NCBI RefSeq assembly: GCF_009746715.1
Contig: NZ_VRKW01000002.1
Location: forward strand, 558,001 to 622,000
Length of the DNA stretch: 64,000 bases
Direction: 5' to 3'
From: Ketobacter sp. MCCC 1A13808
GTDB taxonomy: Bacteria; Pseudomonadota; Gammaproteobacteria; Pseudomonadales; Ketobacteraceae
The notes beneath the pieces were generated by a model. It was not told where the DNA came from. It saw only the letters and a program-made list of their open reading frames with translations, and made no database searches. How positions within the stretch are numbered: position 1 is the stretch's first letter; every line of letters starts with the position of its first letter. Positions 26,386 to 36,344 of this stretch are shown here, piece after piece. A program made the position numbers and the translations under genes.

Positions 26386-27087
26386 ATGCCTAAGCACATC
26401 GCGCTGATCGAAGATGAAGCCGCCATCCGCGAAAACTACAAAGCTTTTCTGGAAAGCCAGGGCTATCTAATCAGTTGCTATGCCTCGCGACCGGAAGCGC
26501 TCGCCGGCCTGGAACAGCAGATGCCGGATATGGCGGTGATTGATATTGGGTTACAGGATGAAATCGAAGGCGGCTTCGATCTGTGTCGCGAATTACGCCA
26601 GAAGTCTCCGCAATTGCCTATCCTGTTCTTGACCGCGCGGGACAGTGAAACCGATGCCGTTTCCGGCTTGCGACTGGGTGCCGACGACTATATTACCAAG
26701 GACATCGGCTTGCCCCATCTTTCTGCCCGAATTACCGCTTTGTTCCGCCGGCTGGATGCCATGCGCAATCCCGGCCAGGCTCCGGACTGCCTGCGACGCA
26801 ATGAACTGGAGCTGGACATGGACCGCTTTCATGCCAGCTGGCAACGACAACCGCTGGATCTCACCCTGACCGAATTCTGGATCGTACACGCTCTTGCACA
26901 ACGCCCCGGCCACGTTAAATCCCGCGATCAATTAATGGATGCAGCCAAAGTCTATCTGGACCAGAATACCGTCACCTCCCACATCAAACGCATACGCAAG
27001 AAATTCACCAAATTGGACCCGACATTCGACGCCATTCAAACCATGTACGGCGCAGGTTATCGCTGGCACACCCCGAACGGCAATTGA
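26386..27087 (+). CDS. pdsR: PdsR-type response regulator (dedicated sortase system)
   Basis: A 233-residue OmpR-family regulator. The receiver domain (1-120) has ALIEDEAAIRENY, phosphoacceptor Asp53 in VIDIGL and the conserved Lys in YITKDIGLP. The winged-helix domain lies at about 135-230 (LTLTEFWIVHALAQRPGHVKSRDQLM; HIKRIRKKF; MYGAGYRW). The segment EIEGGFDLCRELR after the phospho-site is characteristic of regulators of the proteobacterial dedicated sortase system. I use ATG 26386, where the receiver begins and AAAGGA is upstream; the longer frame adds an unrelated 52-residue extension. The kinase gene starts 3 bp downstream. Confidence 0.85.
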   Translation: MPKHIALIEDEAAIRENYKAFLESQGYLISCYASRPEALAGLEQQMPDMAVIDIGLQDEIEGGFDLCRELRQKSPQLPILFLTARDSETDAVSGLRLGADDYITKDIGLPHLSARITALFRRLDAMRNPGQAPDCLRRNELELDMDRFHASWQRQPLDLTLTEFWIVHALAQRPGHVKSRDQLMDAAKVYLDQNTVTSHIKRIRKKFTKLDPTFDAIQTMYGAGYRWHTPNGN

Positions 27088-27090
27088 TCG

Positions 27091-29247
27091 GTGGGACTCC
27101 GGACACAGTTATTGCTGGTTGCCCTTTCCACCGCACTATTACCCTGGGCGGGCTGCCACTATGTGCGGGAAATGGAAGACGCCTTGCGCCAGAATCAGGC
27201 CGCAGCGTTACTGGCAGAGTCGCGATTGTTATCCCGGATTGTGGCGCAACATGAATTTCCGCCGCAGCTCGCGTCGAGTGATGCACAACAACCGGTATTT
27301 TATACACCCCGCCGATATCAGCCGGTACAACTGGACGGCTACGACGACGATTGGCGAGGTCATGCCAAAGAACGTCTTCCGTTCGTAGCAGCCGGGTCGG
27401 CGGCTTCAGTCCTGTTGCACAAGGCGTTGCATCAAAACGCTTTGTATGTGTTGTTGCAGGTAAAACACAGCCCCATCCATTATCACAATCCGGGGTTCGC
27501 CTTCACTTACAGCGATCATGTGCGACTTCGGAGCCAAGGCGGCGGCGACCGCCTGGAATGGGTGTTTTTTACCAGCGGCCCCGGCCAGTTACAGGGTTAT
27601 CAATGGCTAGAGGAAAGCAAACAGCTGCGCCCTGCACCCGGATTCAACGCCTGGTGGCAGGAAACCGGGGATGGTTTTACACTGGAGCTGGTAGCACCCC
27701 AGAACAGTTTGCTCGACAGTGTCGACATCTCCCTGTATCAGGTGCCCGATGCCCCATCACCAACGCCCGCTTCCTCTAGCACTCTTTACGATCCGATGGA
27801 GGACGAGTTTTATGGGGAACCCCGCCCGCAGCGAGCGCGACCGGTAGCAGGCACCCGACAACCGGGCCAGCCGCCATCACGCTGGCTGCAACCCTTGCCC
27901 ATGTTGACCTCCGATCTTTCTGAGCTGCGCACCGATCAGCGGGACGCCGTTTTTATCAGCCCCCGTGGTTGGCCGCTATCGGAACAGCGGGATTTGCTGG
28001 ATGAAACACTGGAAGTCAGCGAACCGAGCGATACCAACAGCCTGCTGCAAGCCGCCATCGCGCGCTTCTATCGTATGCTGATTGATGTACTCACCCCCCA
28101 AGGTAGCCAAAACCCCTGGCCCCTGAGCACCACTCAGCTGAGCAGCGCACAGTCTCGCATTGATCCGAATACCCTATTCGCTTCCGCGCAATCCATTGAT
28201 CGCGCCAATGCCGGCTGGTATCAATTGCAGAGTAACCGGCAGTCCGCCTTGCTGACCAGTCAGCCGGTATGGCAGAACGGAAAGTTGCAGGGGTATCTAT
28301 TACTGTCACAGACCAGTGACGCGCTCATCAGCCTGACCAATCACGCCCTGCGCAAGGTGACCCATCTGACACTCGCTGTGCTCGTACTCGTAATCGGCAT
28401 ACTGGTGTTGTTTGCCAGCTCATTGTCCTGGCGAATCCGCCGCCTGAAGCGAAATGCAGAAAGCGCCATCAGCCAGGAAGGCAAAATTCATACCTTCCGC
28501 GCCTCTTCCAGGCGGGATGAAATAGGGGATCTATCACGCAGCTACCAGGCATTACTACACCGGGTACACGGCTATACGGAATATCTGGAAACGCTGAACG
28601 GTAAGCTGGCCCACGAGCTGCGCACTCCTTTGGCCATCGTCAAATCTTCGCTGGAAATGCTGCATCACAACAACGGCGATGAACAATATCTGAAGCGGGC
28701 TGAGGAAGGGGCAGAACGCCTGCGACTTATTCTTTCGGCAATGAGCGAAGCCAGCCGGGTGGAACAAACCATTCAGCAAAGCGAGCAACAGCAGTTCGAC
28801 CTTTCCGCACTGCTCAGTGAGCTGACGGAAGCCTACCGGCACACCTTTCCCGGGCATCAATATCGTTACCTGGCAGCGGCCGGTACCACGCCTGCCAGTG
28901 GCCGTCCTGAGCTGATTGCTCAAATGGTGGATAAACTAATAGAGAACGCCCGCAGCTTTGCTGATCCCGGCAGTGATATCGAAATTCAACTGTTAACGGA
29001 GCCGTTGCAACATCAGATCAGAATCATTAACCGCGGGCCGCTACTGCCCGCCAAGCTGCAGGGGCAACTGTTCGATTCGCTGGTTTCGGAGCGGTCGGTA
29101 AAACCCACAGGCGGGGCTCCACACCTGGGCCTGGGCCTCTACATCGTGCGCTTGATCGCGCAAGCGCACCAGGGCTTTGTACAGGCCGATAATTTGCCCG
29201 CGGGCGACGGGGTGGTGTTTTCCATCACACTGCCCCATTCCAGCTGA
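27091..29247 (+). CDS. pdsS: PdsS-type sensor histidine kinase (dedicated sortase system)
   Basis: A 718-residue membrane kinase. It has an N-terminal transmembrane helix (about 5-20) and a large periplasmic sensor (about 25-425) whose start contains YQPVQLDGYDDDW, a CBM9-like carbohydrate-binding motif typical of PdsS. A second transmembrane helix (about 427-447) and HAMP-like linker follow. HisKA has His508 in KLAHELRTPLAIVKSS, and a C-terminal HATPase carries LIENARSFADPG and GAPHLGLGLYIVRL. GTG start 3 bp after pdsR. In other genomes this pair controls a sortase and its target proteins; neither is seen in this window. Confidence 0.87.
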   Translation: MGLRTQLLLVALSTALLPWAGCHYVREMEDALRQNQAAALLAESRLLSRIVAQHEFPPQLASSDAQQPVFYTPRRYQPVQLDGYDDDWRGHAKERLPFVAAGSAASVLLHKALHQNALYVLLQVKHSPIHYHNPGFAFTYSDHVRLRSQGGGDRLEWVFFTSGPGQLQGYQWLEESKQLRPAPGFNAWWQETGDGFTLELVAPQNSLLDSVDISLYQVPDAPSPTPASSSTLYDPMEDEFYGEPRPQRARPVAGTRQPGQPPSRWLQPLPMLTSDLSELRTDQRDAVFISPRGWPLSEQRDLLDETLEVSEPSDTNSLLQAAIARFYRMLIDVLTPQGSQNPWPLSTTQLSSAQSRIDPNTLFASAQSIDRANAGWYQLQSNRQSALLTSQPVWQNGKLQGYLLLSQTSDALISLTNHALRKVTHLTLAVLVLVIGILVLFASSLSWRIRRLKRNAESAISQEGKIHTFRASSRRDEIGDLSRSYQALLHRVHGYTEYLETLNGKLAHELRTPLAIVKSSLEMLHHNNGDEQYLKRAEEGAERLRLILSAMSEASRVEQTIQQSEQQQFDLSALLSELTEAYRHTFPGHQYRYLAAAGTTPASGRPELIAQMVDKLIENARSFADPGSDIEIQLLTEPLQHQIRIINRGPLLPAKLQGQLFDSLVSERSVKPTGGAPHLGLGLYIVRLIAQAHQGFVQADNLPAGDGVVFSITLPHSS

Positions 29248-29330
29248 GAGCTGGCTCGAATGACGGGTCCGGTCTAGGCTTAGGAAATACTTCCAAACCT
29301 ATGGCCCCCTGGTAATAAGAGCCCGAACCG

Positions 29331-29678
29331 ATGACAAAAGAAGAAGACGACGACCGCCGCAGTACCCCCCGCGCCCCCATCGAAGATACCTTGTTCATCG
29401 AATCCGTCTCATCGAGCCAGATTAGTATTATTGAGCCTGTTACCGCCAGTACCGTCAACGCCTCTTACAGCGGACTGCAGGTCGAGCTCGATTTTGCGGT
29501 CCTTGAGCGCGCCGAAATCGCCCTTTGGATTAACGGCTCGGACAATCAGAACCGTACATTAATCAGCGGCTTAGTGCGCTGGGTCAGACCCACAGAGCGG
29601 GACACATATCTGGTGGGAATCGAGCTGGACCAGGAATCTGCACCGGCTATCAAGCAGTGGCTCGACAACATTTACTGA
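29331..29678 (+). CDS. PilZ-domain protein
   Basis: A 115-residue single-domain PilZ protein. The c-di-GMP-binding motifs are present: RRSTPR (residues 9-14; RxxxR type) and NASYSG (D/NxSxxG type), with the beta-barrel strand LVRWVRP following. It should bind cyclic-di-GMP and act through protein contacts. It lies 83 bp after the PdsS gene on the same strand, so co-transcription is possible. The diguanylate cyclase at 4241 is one possible source of ligand. Confidence 0.82.
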   Translation: MTKEEDDDRRSTPRAPIEDTLFIESVSSSQISIIEPVTASTVNASYSGLQVELDFAVLERAEIALWINGSDNQNRTLISGLVRWVRPTERDTYLVGIELDQESAPAIKQWLDNIY

Positions 29679-29839
29679 CCCGGACACAGGGCGATAAATC
29701 GGAGCCGGACGGTCTGTTACCAACTTTGACCAAGCAATACTTGCATCGGTCCTCATGATCTAGTCACAATAACGACTGCCTTACAGGCGCTTATAAAAAC
29801 AATATCCGTTATACGCTTTTGAGACTAAGAGAGAACCCC

Positions 29840-30205
29840 ATGAAGACTCCGATTGCACTTGCCTGGATTGCGATTGCCGGCATCGGCATGCTAACCGGGT
29901 GCAGTAACCCTGTAACCAAACAGCAGGACGACCCCATAGTCACCACACTGATGGGACAACCTTCCAGCTTCGCCGAACAAAAGCTGGGTTTACCCAACCG
30001 ACGCAACGAAACCAAGTCCGGGGCCGAGATCTGGGAATACCTGGATAAACAAAAGGGCATGGCAGCCAAAGACTGCAGTGTCACACTCTCCATACGCAAC
30101 GACGTCATTGAAAATGTCATCGTCAACAGCAATGGACAATCCCTGCTTTCACTCGCATCGTCGTCATGCAAACGCATCCGCAGCTCACTGGCAAGCGAAT
30201 ACTGA
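29840..30205 (+). CDS. BamE/SmpA-like lipoprotein
   Basis: A 121-residue lipoprotein with lipobox MLTGC (Cys at about residue 20). The mature part resembles the BamE/OmlA fold: TTLMGQPSSFAEQKLGLPNRR, then GAEIWEYLDKQ. It is smaller in conserved motifs than true BamE, so it is probably a paralogue rather than the essential assembly factor. I start at ATG 29840, after AGAGAGAA. A good terminator follows. Confidence 0.65.
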   Translation: MKTPIALAWIAIAGIGMLTGCSNPVTKQQDDPIVTTLMGQPSSFAEQKLGLPNRRNETKSGAEIWEYLDKQKGMAAKDCSVTLSIRNDVIENVIVNSNGQSLLSLASSSCKRIRSSLASEY

Positions 30206-30210
30206 AAAGT

Positions 30211-30245
30211 AAAAGCCGGTTACACTAACAGTCTAACCGGCTTTT
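30211..30245 (+). terminator. Intrinsic terminator after the BamE-like gene
   Basis: A perfect 12-bp inverted repeat AAAAGCCGGTTA (30211-30222) and TAACCGGCTTTT (30234-30245) with an 11-nt loop. The A/T ends make it usable in both directions, serving this gene and the convergent DUF349 gene. Confidence 0.85.
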
Positions 30246-30322
30246 CCGTGTTTTCCTCGGTGGGCAGCGCACGTTGCGGCTACCTTCTGGTGCGCTTGAA
30301 CCGTGGTGAGCACGTAGGTCTA

Positions 30323-33202
30323 TCAGCTTTGCAGGGACGACAGGCCCCGAACAAAACGCTGACTCAGACCGGTTCGTTCGCGGCTTGCTCCCACGGCACA
30401 CCATTCCACCTGCAAGCGCTCAATCAGCTCACTACCCCCGGCCGCTACCCCACGTTGCACCAGACCGTCGGATAAGCGATCCACCTGCAACTGCATTCGA
30501 CGTGCCCGATCCGGCTCTGGCGATTCCAGACCCGCAGCGATTTCCAGCCGGATGCATAAATCCCTTAGCAATTGGGTGTTTTCTTCCACCACCTCCGGAG
30601 CCGGAATACTATGGGATTGCAACGCTGCGACCACAGCGTCATAGCGGGCCTGCAGATTGGCTCCGGCTTCTTCCGGAACCGCCCACTCGCTTTGCCATTC
30701 TGATTCCGGAGCAGCGCCAAGGCTGTCGCCCTGCGCCGCAGATAACAGCGCCTCTTCCAGCTCATCGCAGATTGCGGCTTTGCGCCACAATTCTTTGAAC
30801 CCCTGCTCGCGCTGCGCACTCTCTGCTTCTGCCAGGGCACGCTGGAATAACTCACTTACGCTTTTCAACCGGTTTTTTATCGCGTCCTGCTGTTCCCGGG
30901 GCACCGGACCCAAGCCTTCAAAGCGCTGCCGCAGTTGCCTGTATTCCTGTTGAGCAGAGGCTATGTCACGAAAATGGCTCTCGGCCAACTGCTCTATTTG
31001 TTCACACAAATGCTCGGCGTGAACCTGATTTTGCTCGCGCTCCTGCTGAACCACCTGGCGTTGCTGATCGCGCCGTGCAAATACCTGATCACAGGCCGCA
31101 CGAAAACGTTTCCAAAGCCTGGCGTCATCCCGCCGCGCCACCATGCCAATGTCTTTCCATTGTTTTTGCAGCGTCTTCGCCTGTTCGATGGCATCATTCA
31201 GGTTATCCATTTCAATCAACGCTTCAACCGCTTCAATCAGGCTTTCGCGCTTTTTCTTGTTACGCTCAAACTCACCCTGCAATTTACTGCGCAATTGATC
31301 CAGCAAAGCGTTAAAACGATCCTGAACTTTCTTACCTTCTTTGCGTTCCACCGGCGTATAAAGCCGCCATTCGTTCTTCGCGGTCTCATACAATTCATTC
31401 ACCGCTTTCCAATCGGCATGCTCCCAATCGTTCTGTTCTAAATAGGCCTGCAACTGATTACAAACATTCACCCGTTTATTGAGGTTGTCCTGACGGGTTT
31501 CCGACAATTGTTCGAAATACGCCTTACAGGGTTCATAAGCGACATCCGCGGCTTTACTGAACCGCTCCCATAACTCCTTACTTCGCCCTCTATCTGCCTC
31601 CCCCAATTCACGCCACTCATCCTGCAATCGGCGAATGCGTGTGGACAGGGCCTGGGGATCTGATTCTGATCGTGGCAATGCTTCCATATCGCGAATCAGC
31701 TCTTCTTTCTTCGGGGTTGCTACAAAGCCCTGCCAGTCACGTAGCTCATTCACTTTGAGCGTCAGTTCACGCAATTGCTTCTGATGATCAGCCGCCACTT
31801 TAATTGGCAAATGCTTTATTAGCTGATTGGCTTCTTTCAGCAGCCGGTTGGCCGATTTCAAATGACCCTGCTCTATTTCAGAGCTCAATTCCACAAAGCG
31901 AGATTTAATATTTTCAATCGCTTCTTGTTCAAGCTGCTTGGCTTTACCATGCAGACGTTCATGATGGTCCAGTGCCTGTTGGTGAAGTTTAAGGCATTCA
32001 GGCCAGGCCAACTCCTCCGGCCACACCAGATCCCCCAATGACGACTGCAATGCTTTTTGTTTTTTCTGTAAGGCCGCCATGGTTGCATCTTTGAGCTGCA
32101 AAACGCTTTCAGCGGTGCTGCGGATTTTAGCCTCACGCTCGCTGAGCTTGCGTACGGCATCCAGCGCCCGCTGCAACAGGCCGTGAATACGCAGAAAACG
32201 GTTACGCTCATCGGCGGCCGGTTCAATCACGTTCGCGGCTTCATCCCACCGGGTTTTCTGGGTATTCAGCAAAGCCTGCAGTGCCGGGATATCTGAAGGA
32301 TCCAGCACCGCGATCGAGCCCAATTGTTTAACCGCTTCTTCCAACTGTTCACAGGCCGCCATTCGTTCCTGCAAGGCTTCCCGCTGATGGCGGGTTTCTT
32401 CTTCCAGTCGATCCTGTTCGTTGTGAACGTCGTCTAAGGTGATTTTGCACAATGTATACGCGCGATTAAAACGCTGTGTGGCTTCGTTATCTGCATGGTG
32501 CTGCAGTCGTCGCCACAGTTTCTGGTAATGCTCCAATTTCGGGCCGTACAAGTTATCGTAGGGCAGTCGTGCCAAGGTTTCCAGATTATGGCAAAGTTCA
32601 CTAATCTGTTGCTCCAGGCTCGCTTCCTGTTGCTGCTCTGCACGCAACTCATTTAATTTTTCTTTGCAAATGCGCCAGACACTTTTATCCTTGCCTTTGC
32701 TCGCTTTTATAACCCGTTCCAGCCCGTCTTCACTCTCGACAAGCTGTGCCGCCCGCTGGCGCAACACGGTGACCGGCAATTTCACCGCAAAGCTTTCCAG
32801 CACCGATTCCGATTTAATATTATCGATCGCCAGACTGCTCAATAGCAGATTATCTGTATGCTCAATCAAGGCAGACAGTGAGTTGTCGTCCAGCCCACCC
32901 ACCAGTTCCTGCAGCATGGGATCGATACCGCTGTTACCGTCAGGTAAAACCGCAACCAGATGCTCGATCGCCGAAAAACGCACACTGCTGTCCTTCTCCA
33001 GACCGATCAGGCTGATCAGCTTTTCGCTCTGGGGAATACGCTTGATCGCCGCCAGCCGCACATCTTTCTCCAAATCGCCTTTCGCCATCAACTCGATGAC
33101 ATGGAAATCATTGGAGTCGCTGATATCCATATTTTGCAGGGCCTGGATACGAACCTGGGGTTTCGCACTTTGCCATTTTGGTTTGAACAGTTTTTTGAAC
33201 AT
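30323..33202 (-). CDS. DUF349 domain-containing protein
   Basis: A 959-residue cytoplasmic protein. The N-terminal part (about 1-200) has HEAT-like helical repeats (KWQSAKPQVRIQALQNM; LEKDVRLAAIKRI). The rest is charged and strongly alpha-helical, with several DUF349 units recognisable by a W-x(5)-G rhythm (RRLQDEWRELGEADRG; QKQWKDIGMVARRDD; RLWKRFRAACD). Such proteins are common in Pseudomonas-like genomes, and their biochemical role is not well established. Its start lies upstream of a conserved folA-thyA-lgt block but in the same orientation, 13 bp downstream of folA. Confidence 0.85.
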   Translation of the reverse strand: MFKKLFKPKWQSAKPQVRIQALQNMDISDSNDFHVIELMAKGDLEKDVRLAAIKRIPQSEKLISLIGLEKDSSVRFSAIEHLVAVLPDGNSGIDPMLQELVGGLDDNSLSALIEHTDNLLLSSLAIDNIKSESVLESFAVKLPVTVLRQRAAQLVESEDGLERVIKASKGKDKSVWRICKEKLNELRAEQQQEASLEQQISELCHNLETLARLPYDNLYGPKLEHYQKLWRRLQHHADNEATQRFNRAYTLCKITLDDVHNEQDRLEEETRHQREALQERMAACEQLEEAVKQLGSIAVLDPSDIPALQALLNTQKTRWDEAANVIEPAADERNRFLRIHGLLQRALDAVRKLSEREAKIRSTAESVLQLKDATMAALQKKQKALQSSLGDLVWPEELAWPECLKLHQQALDHHERLHGKAKQLEQEAIENIKSRFVELSSEIEQGHLKSANRLLKEANQLIKHLPIKVAADHQKQLRELTLKVNELRDWQGFVATPKKEELIRDMEALPRSESDPQALSTRIRRLQDEWRELGEADRGRSKELWERFSKAADVAYEPCKAYFEQLSETRQDNLNKRVNVCNQLQAYLEQNDWEHADWKAVNELYETAKNEWRLYTPVERKEGKKVQDRFNALLDQLRSKLQGEFERNKKKRESLIEAVEALIEMDNLNDAIEQAKTLQKQWKDIGMVARRDDARLWKRFRAACDQVFARRDQQRQVVQQEREQNQVHAEHLCEQIEQLAESHFRDIASAQQEYRQLRQRFEGLGPVPREQQDAIKNRLKSVSELFQRALAEAESAQREQGFKELWRKAAICDELEEALLSAAQGDSLGAAPESEWQSEWAVPEEAGANLQARYDAVVAALQSHSIPAPEVVEENTQLLRDLCIRLEIAAGLESPEPDRARRMQLQVDRLSDGLVQRGVAAGGSELIERLQVEWCAVGASRERTGLSQRFVRGLSSLQS

Positions 33203-33215
33203 AATCGTATCGTCG

Positions 33216-33707
33216 TTAGTTACGTTGATAGGTCACAATGCTATACGCAATTGCAGAATCGTCATGAACAGCAAAATCTTCGCGCTGAATTTCCTGCCAG
33301 ACGGTTTGGTCAATTTCCGGAAAAAAAGTATCCCCCTGCGGGGCCAGATGTACTTCCGTTACATACATCCGGTCGACTAGTTCCAATGCTTGTTGATAGA
33401 TTTCTGCGCCGCCGATAACCACGACTTCGTCGCCCTCTGTCAACGACTGGGCCAGCTCAATCGCTTGCGGTAACGAGGCGGAAGGATAGCAACGCTCAGG
33501 GAGTTTTTGCTCACTACGACTGATTACGACATGGGGACGACCGGGCAATACCCGACCCAGGGACTGAAAGGTTTTGCGCCCCATAATAATCGGTTTGCCC
33601 ATGGTACGGGCTTTGAAGTGTTGCAGCTCGGCCGGAATATGCCAGGGCATTTTGTTATCCAGCCCGATAACGTTATTATCCGCCTTAGCCACTATAAGCG
33701 AAATCAT
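33216..33707 (-). CDS. folA: Dihydrofolate reductase
   Basis: A 163-residue enzyme reducing dihydrofolate to tetrahydrofolate with NADPH. Motifs in order: ISLIVAKADNNVIGLDNKMPWHIPAEL, with the substrate-binding acidic/Trp region, FKARTMGKPIIMGRKTF, LPGRPHVVISR and VVVIGGAEIY. I start at ATG 33707, where the canonical N-terminus begins after a purine-rich GAGGGGGG; the longer frame overlaps thyA. It pairs with thyA (46 bp upstream), which generates its substrate. Confidence 0.96.
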   Translation of the reverse strand: MISLIVAKADNNVIGLDNKMPWHIPAELQHFKARTMGKPIIMGRKTFQSLGRVLPGRPHVVISRSEQKLPERCYPSASLPQAIELAQSLTEGDEVVVIGGAEIYQQALELVDRMYVTEVHLAPQGDTFFPEIDQTVWQEIQREDFAVHDDSAIAYSIVTYQRN

Positions 33708-33753
33708 ATTAGCCCCCCTCTTCTCAACTACCCGCACTACCCGCCAGCACCAA

Positions 33754-34587
33754 TCAGATGGCAACCGGTGCCTTGATATGCGGATAGGGATCGTATTCCG
33801 TCAGTTCAAAATCGTCGATGGTAAAATCAAACAGCGACTTCACATCCGGGTTCAGCGTCATCACAGGTAACGGGCGTGGTTCCCGGGTTAACTGTAATTC
33901 CGCTTGTTCGATGTGATTGGAATACAAATGCACATCGCCGAAAGTATGCACAAAATCTCCGGGCTGCAAGCCGCTCACCTGGGCTACCATCAGCGTTAGC
34001 AAAGAGTAAGAGGCAATGTTAAACGGCACCCCTAAAAATACATCCCCGCTACGCTGATACAGCTGACAAGACAACTTACCGTCTGCCACATAAAACTGGA
34101 ACAAGCAATGACAGGGCGGCAATGCCTGCTTACCTTCCGAGGCATTCTGCTTAGGTGATTTCGACACATCGGGAATCACCACCGGATTCCAGGCACTGAG
34201 TACCAAGCGTCGGGAATCCGGCTTGTCTTTGATTTCCTGCAACAACAAACTGAGTTGATCCACCACCTCGCCTTTCGGCCCGTCCCAGCTTCGCCACTGT
34301 TTGCCGTACACCGGCCCCAGCTCGCCATTTTCGTCGGCCCATTCGTCCCAGATCGAAACACCGTTTTGTTTCAGATACGCGATATTGGTGTCACCGCGGA
34401 TAAACCACAGCAATTCAATCAGAATCGATCTGAGGTGGGTTTTTTTCGTGGTCACCAGCGGAAATCCCTGACTCAGATCAAAGCGCATCTGATGGCCAAA
34501 GATACTGCGGGTTCCGGTGCCGGTCCGATCCGTTTTGGTGACACCGTTGTCTTTAATGTGACGGAGTAAATCCAGGTATTGTTTCAT
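33754..34587 (-). CDS. thyA: Thymidylate synthase
   Basis: A 277-residue enzyme methylating dUMP to dTMP with methylene-tetrahydrofolate. It has [19 protein letters not shown], the catalytic cysteine in [12 protein letters not shown], and nucleotide-binding [18 protein letters not shown]-terminal [13 protein letters not shown] is conserved to the last residue. It is a little longer than the 264-residue E. coli enzyme, owing to an insertion near residues 100-150. It follows lgt by 4 bp and precedes folA, an arrangement seen in many gammaproteobacteria. Confidence 0.97.
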   Translation of the reverse strand: MKQYLDLLRHIKDNGVTKTDRTGTGTRSIFGHQMRFDLSQGFPLVTTKKTHLRSILIELLWFIRGDTNIAYLKQNGVSIWDEWADENGELGPVYGKQWRSWDGPKGEVVDQLSLLLQEIKDKPDSRRLVLSAWNPVVIPDVSKSPKQNASEGKQALPPCHCLFQFYVADGKLSCQLYQRSGDVFLGVPFNIASYSLLTLMVAQVSGLQPGDFVHTFGDVHLYSNHIEQAELQLTREPRPLPVMTLNPDVKSLFDFTIDDFELTEYDPYPHIKAPVAI

Positions 34588-34591
34588 AAGC

Positions 34592-35386
34592 TCAGTCTGA
34601 TTGTGTGGGTTTACGCTGATAGGCGTAGACGATCATGCCCGCCCCAATAATGATCATCGGCAGCGAAAGTAGCTGCCCCATTGTCATCCAATCCATCGCC
34701 ACAAAGCCCAATTGCGCATCAGGCTGCCTGACAAATTCAACGCTAAAGCGGAAAATTCCATAGAACATACCGAACATGCCCGACACGGCAAAGCGCGGTC
34801 GCGGTTTCATGGAAAACGTCCATAGGATTATAAATAAAACCAGGCCTTCCAGTGTAGCCTGATATAGCTGAGACGGGTGGCGCGGCAAATTGTCTATATG
34901 CGGAAATACCATACCCCAGGGCACATCAGTCGCACGGCCCACCAATTCTCCACCGATAAAGTTACCGATACGGCCCGCTCCCAGGCCGATGGGTACAATC
35001 GGGGCGGCAAAATCGAGAATATCCCACATATTCTTGCTGGTCTTACGGGCAAACAAAAACATCGCCAGCAGTACACCCAAAAATCCACCATGGAACGACA
35101 TACCGCCTTTCCAGACTTCAAACAAAGACAGGGGATTGTCGAGAAAGGGACCAAAGTTATAAAACAAAACGTAGCCAATTCGGGCGCCGAGAATCACCCC
35201 CAGCGCACCATAGAAAATCAGATCGCTGACCTGCTCGGTGGTCCAACCGGAGTTCGGCTTTTTAGCCCGATAGGACAATAATAAATATCCGGACACAAAG
35301 CCGAACAAATACATAAGCCCGTACCAACGCACACTTAACGGCCCAAGGTGGAAGGCGACGGGGTCGATTTCCGGGAACATCAACAT
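34592..35386 (-). CDS. lgt: Prolipoprotein diacylglyceryl transferase
   Basis: A 264-residue inner-membrane enzyme that lipidates the lipobox cysteine of prolipoproteins. It has multiple transmembrane helices and the signatures [26 protein letters not shown] and the Lgt box [17 protein letters not shown] start at ATG 35386 because AAGGA lies 8 bp upstream; the frame opens a further 11 codons earlier without such support. First gene of the lgt-thyA-folA unit. Confidence 0.96.
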   Translation of the reverse strand: MLMFPEIDPVAFHLGPLSVRWYGLMYLFGFVSGYLLLSYRAKKPNSGWTTEQVSDLIFYGALGVILGARIGYVLFYNFGPFLDNPLSLFEVWKGGMSFHGGFLGVLLAMFLFARKTSKNMWDILDFAAPIVPIGLGAGRIGNFIGGELVGRATDVPWGMVFPHIDNLPRHPSQLYQATLEGLVLFIILWTFSMKPRPRFAVSGMFGMFYGIFRFSVEFVRQPDAQLGFVAMDWMTMGQLLSLPMIIIGAGMIVYAYQRKPTQSD

Positions 35387-35552
35387 CTGGGGGTTCCTTA
35401 TTTCACGGATCAAATTCACGGATCAAACGCTGCAAGCGATCACTGCCAAGGTGAAGTAAATACGTTACCATGGGCGCTTATTTACCCCCGGCCTGCCCAT
35501 TCCGGCCTTTCAGGGGGCCACTAGTGTACAACCATTCAACGGCTTTCTAAAC

Positions 35553-36338
35553 ATGTGTCTGATCCTTATCGCCAACCGGGTTCATCCGGATTTCCCCCTC
35601 ATCATCGCCGCTAACCGGGATGAGTATTTTAGCCGACCGACGCAGCCTGCGCGTTTCTGGGCATCTGCAAGCGACGTACTGGCAGGCCAGGATCTGGTGG
35701 GCGGCGGCACCTGGATGGGCATAACGCTGGAAGGTCGTTTCGCTGCCGTAACCAACGTACGCAACCCAAACAAACTGCCACCAGCCAACGCGCTCAGCCG
35801 AGGCCAGCTGATCAGTACCTATCTGGTATCAAAGTTGACACCCCAGGACTTCCTCCGGCTGCAGGCCCACCGTGCCGCACAATTCGACGGCTACAACCTG
35901 GTCTGCGGCGACCGACATGGGCTGTATTACGATTCCAACCGTAATCCCGGCACCCAGAGACTGCAACCCGGCATTCACGGCCTTAGCAATGCCGGTCTAA
36001 ACAGCCCCTGGCCGAAAGTGGATCAGGGCAAGCTTGCACTGGAGCAGTGCATAGAGCAGGAAAACTTCTGCAGTGATCGCTTGCTCGATGTCCTTAATGA
36101 TCGCCACCGGGCACCGGATCACCTGCTTCCCGATACCGGGGTCGGGACGGAAATGGAGCGTATGTTGTCGTCGCGCTTTATTGAAGGGCAGACATTGGGG
36201 TATGGCACCCGCACCAGTACAGCCCTGACAGTATCCAGGAGTGGGCAAGTGGCGTTTATCGAGTGGACCTGGGATCAGGAGGGCGTATTGCAGGACAAGG
36301 TCGAATATCAGTTCAATGCGCAGGCACAGCAGCACTAA
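35553..36338 (+). CDS. NRDE-family (TANGO2-like) protein
   Basis: A 261-residue protein whose first 35 residues hold the defining motif (CLILIANRVHPDFPLIIAANRDEYFSRP). Further family features are GGGTWMGITLEGRFAAVTNVRNP and the C-terminal YGTRTSTAL. An N-terminal nucleophile-hydrolase-like fold is likely; the exact role is unresolved, though TANGO2 relatives have been linked to heme handling. It lies opposite in orientation between ptsP and lgt, with 6 bp to the ptsP stop. Confidence 0.88.
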   Translation: MCLILIANRVHPDFPLIIAANRDEYFSRPTQPARFWASASDVLAGQDLVGGGTWMGITLEGRFAAVTNVRNPNKLPPANALSRGQLISTYLVSKLTPQDFLRLQAHRAAQFDGYNLVCGDRHGLYYDSNRNPGTQRLQPGIHGLSNAGLNSPWPKVDQGKLALEQCIEQENFCSDRLLDVLNDRHRAPDHLLPDTGVGTEMERMLSSRFIEGQTLGYGTRTSTALTVSRSGQVAFIEWTWDQEGVLQDKVEYQFNAQAQQH

Positions 36339-36344
36339 ATCCGC

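Noticed and set aside
30323-33202. Long plus-strand frames opposite the DUF349 gene
   Set aside because: They are antisense shadows of a Glu/Gln/Leu-rich helical protein and show no protein family.
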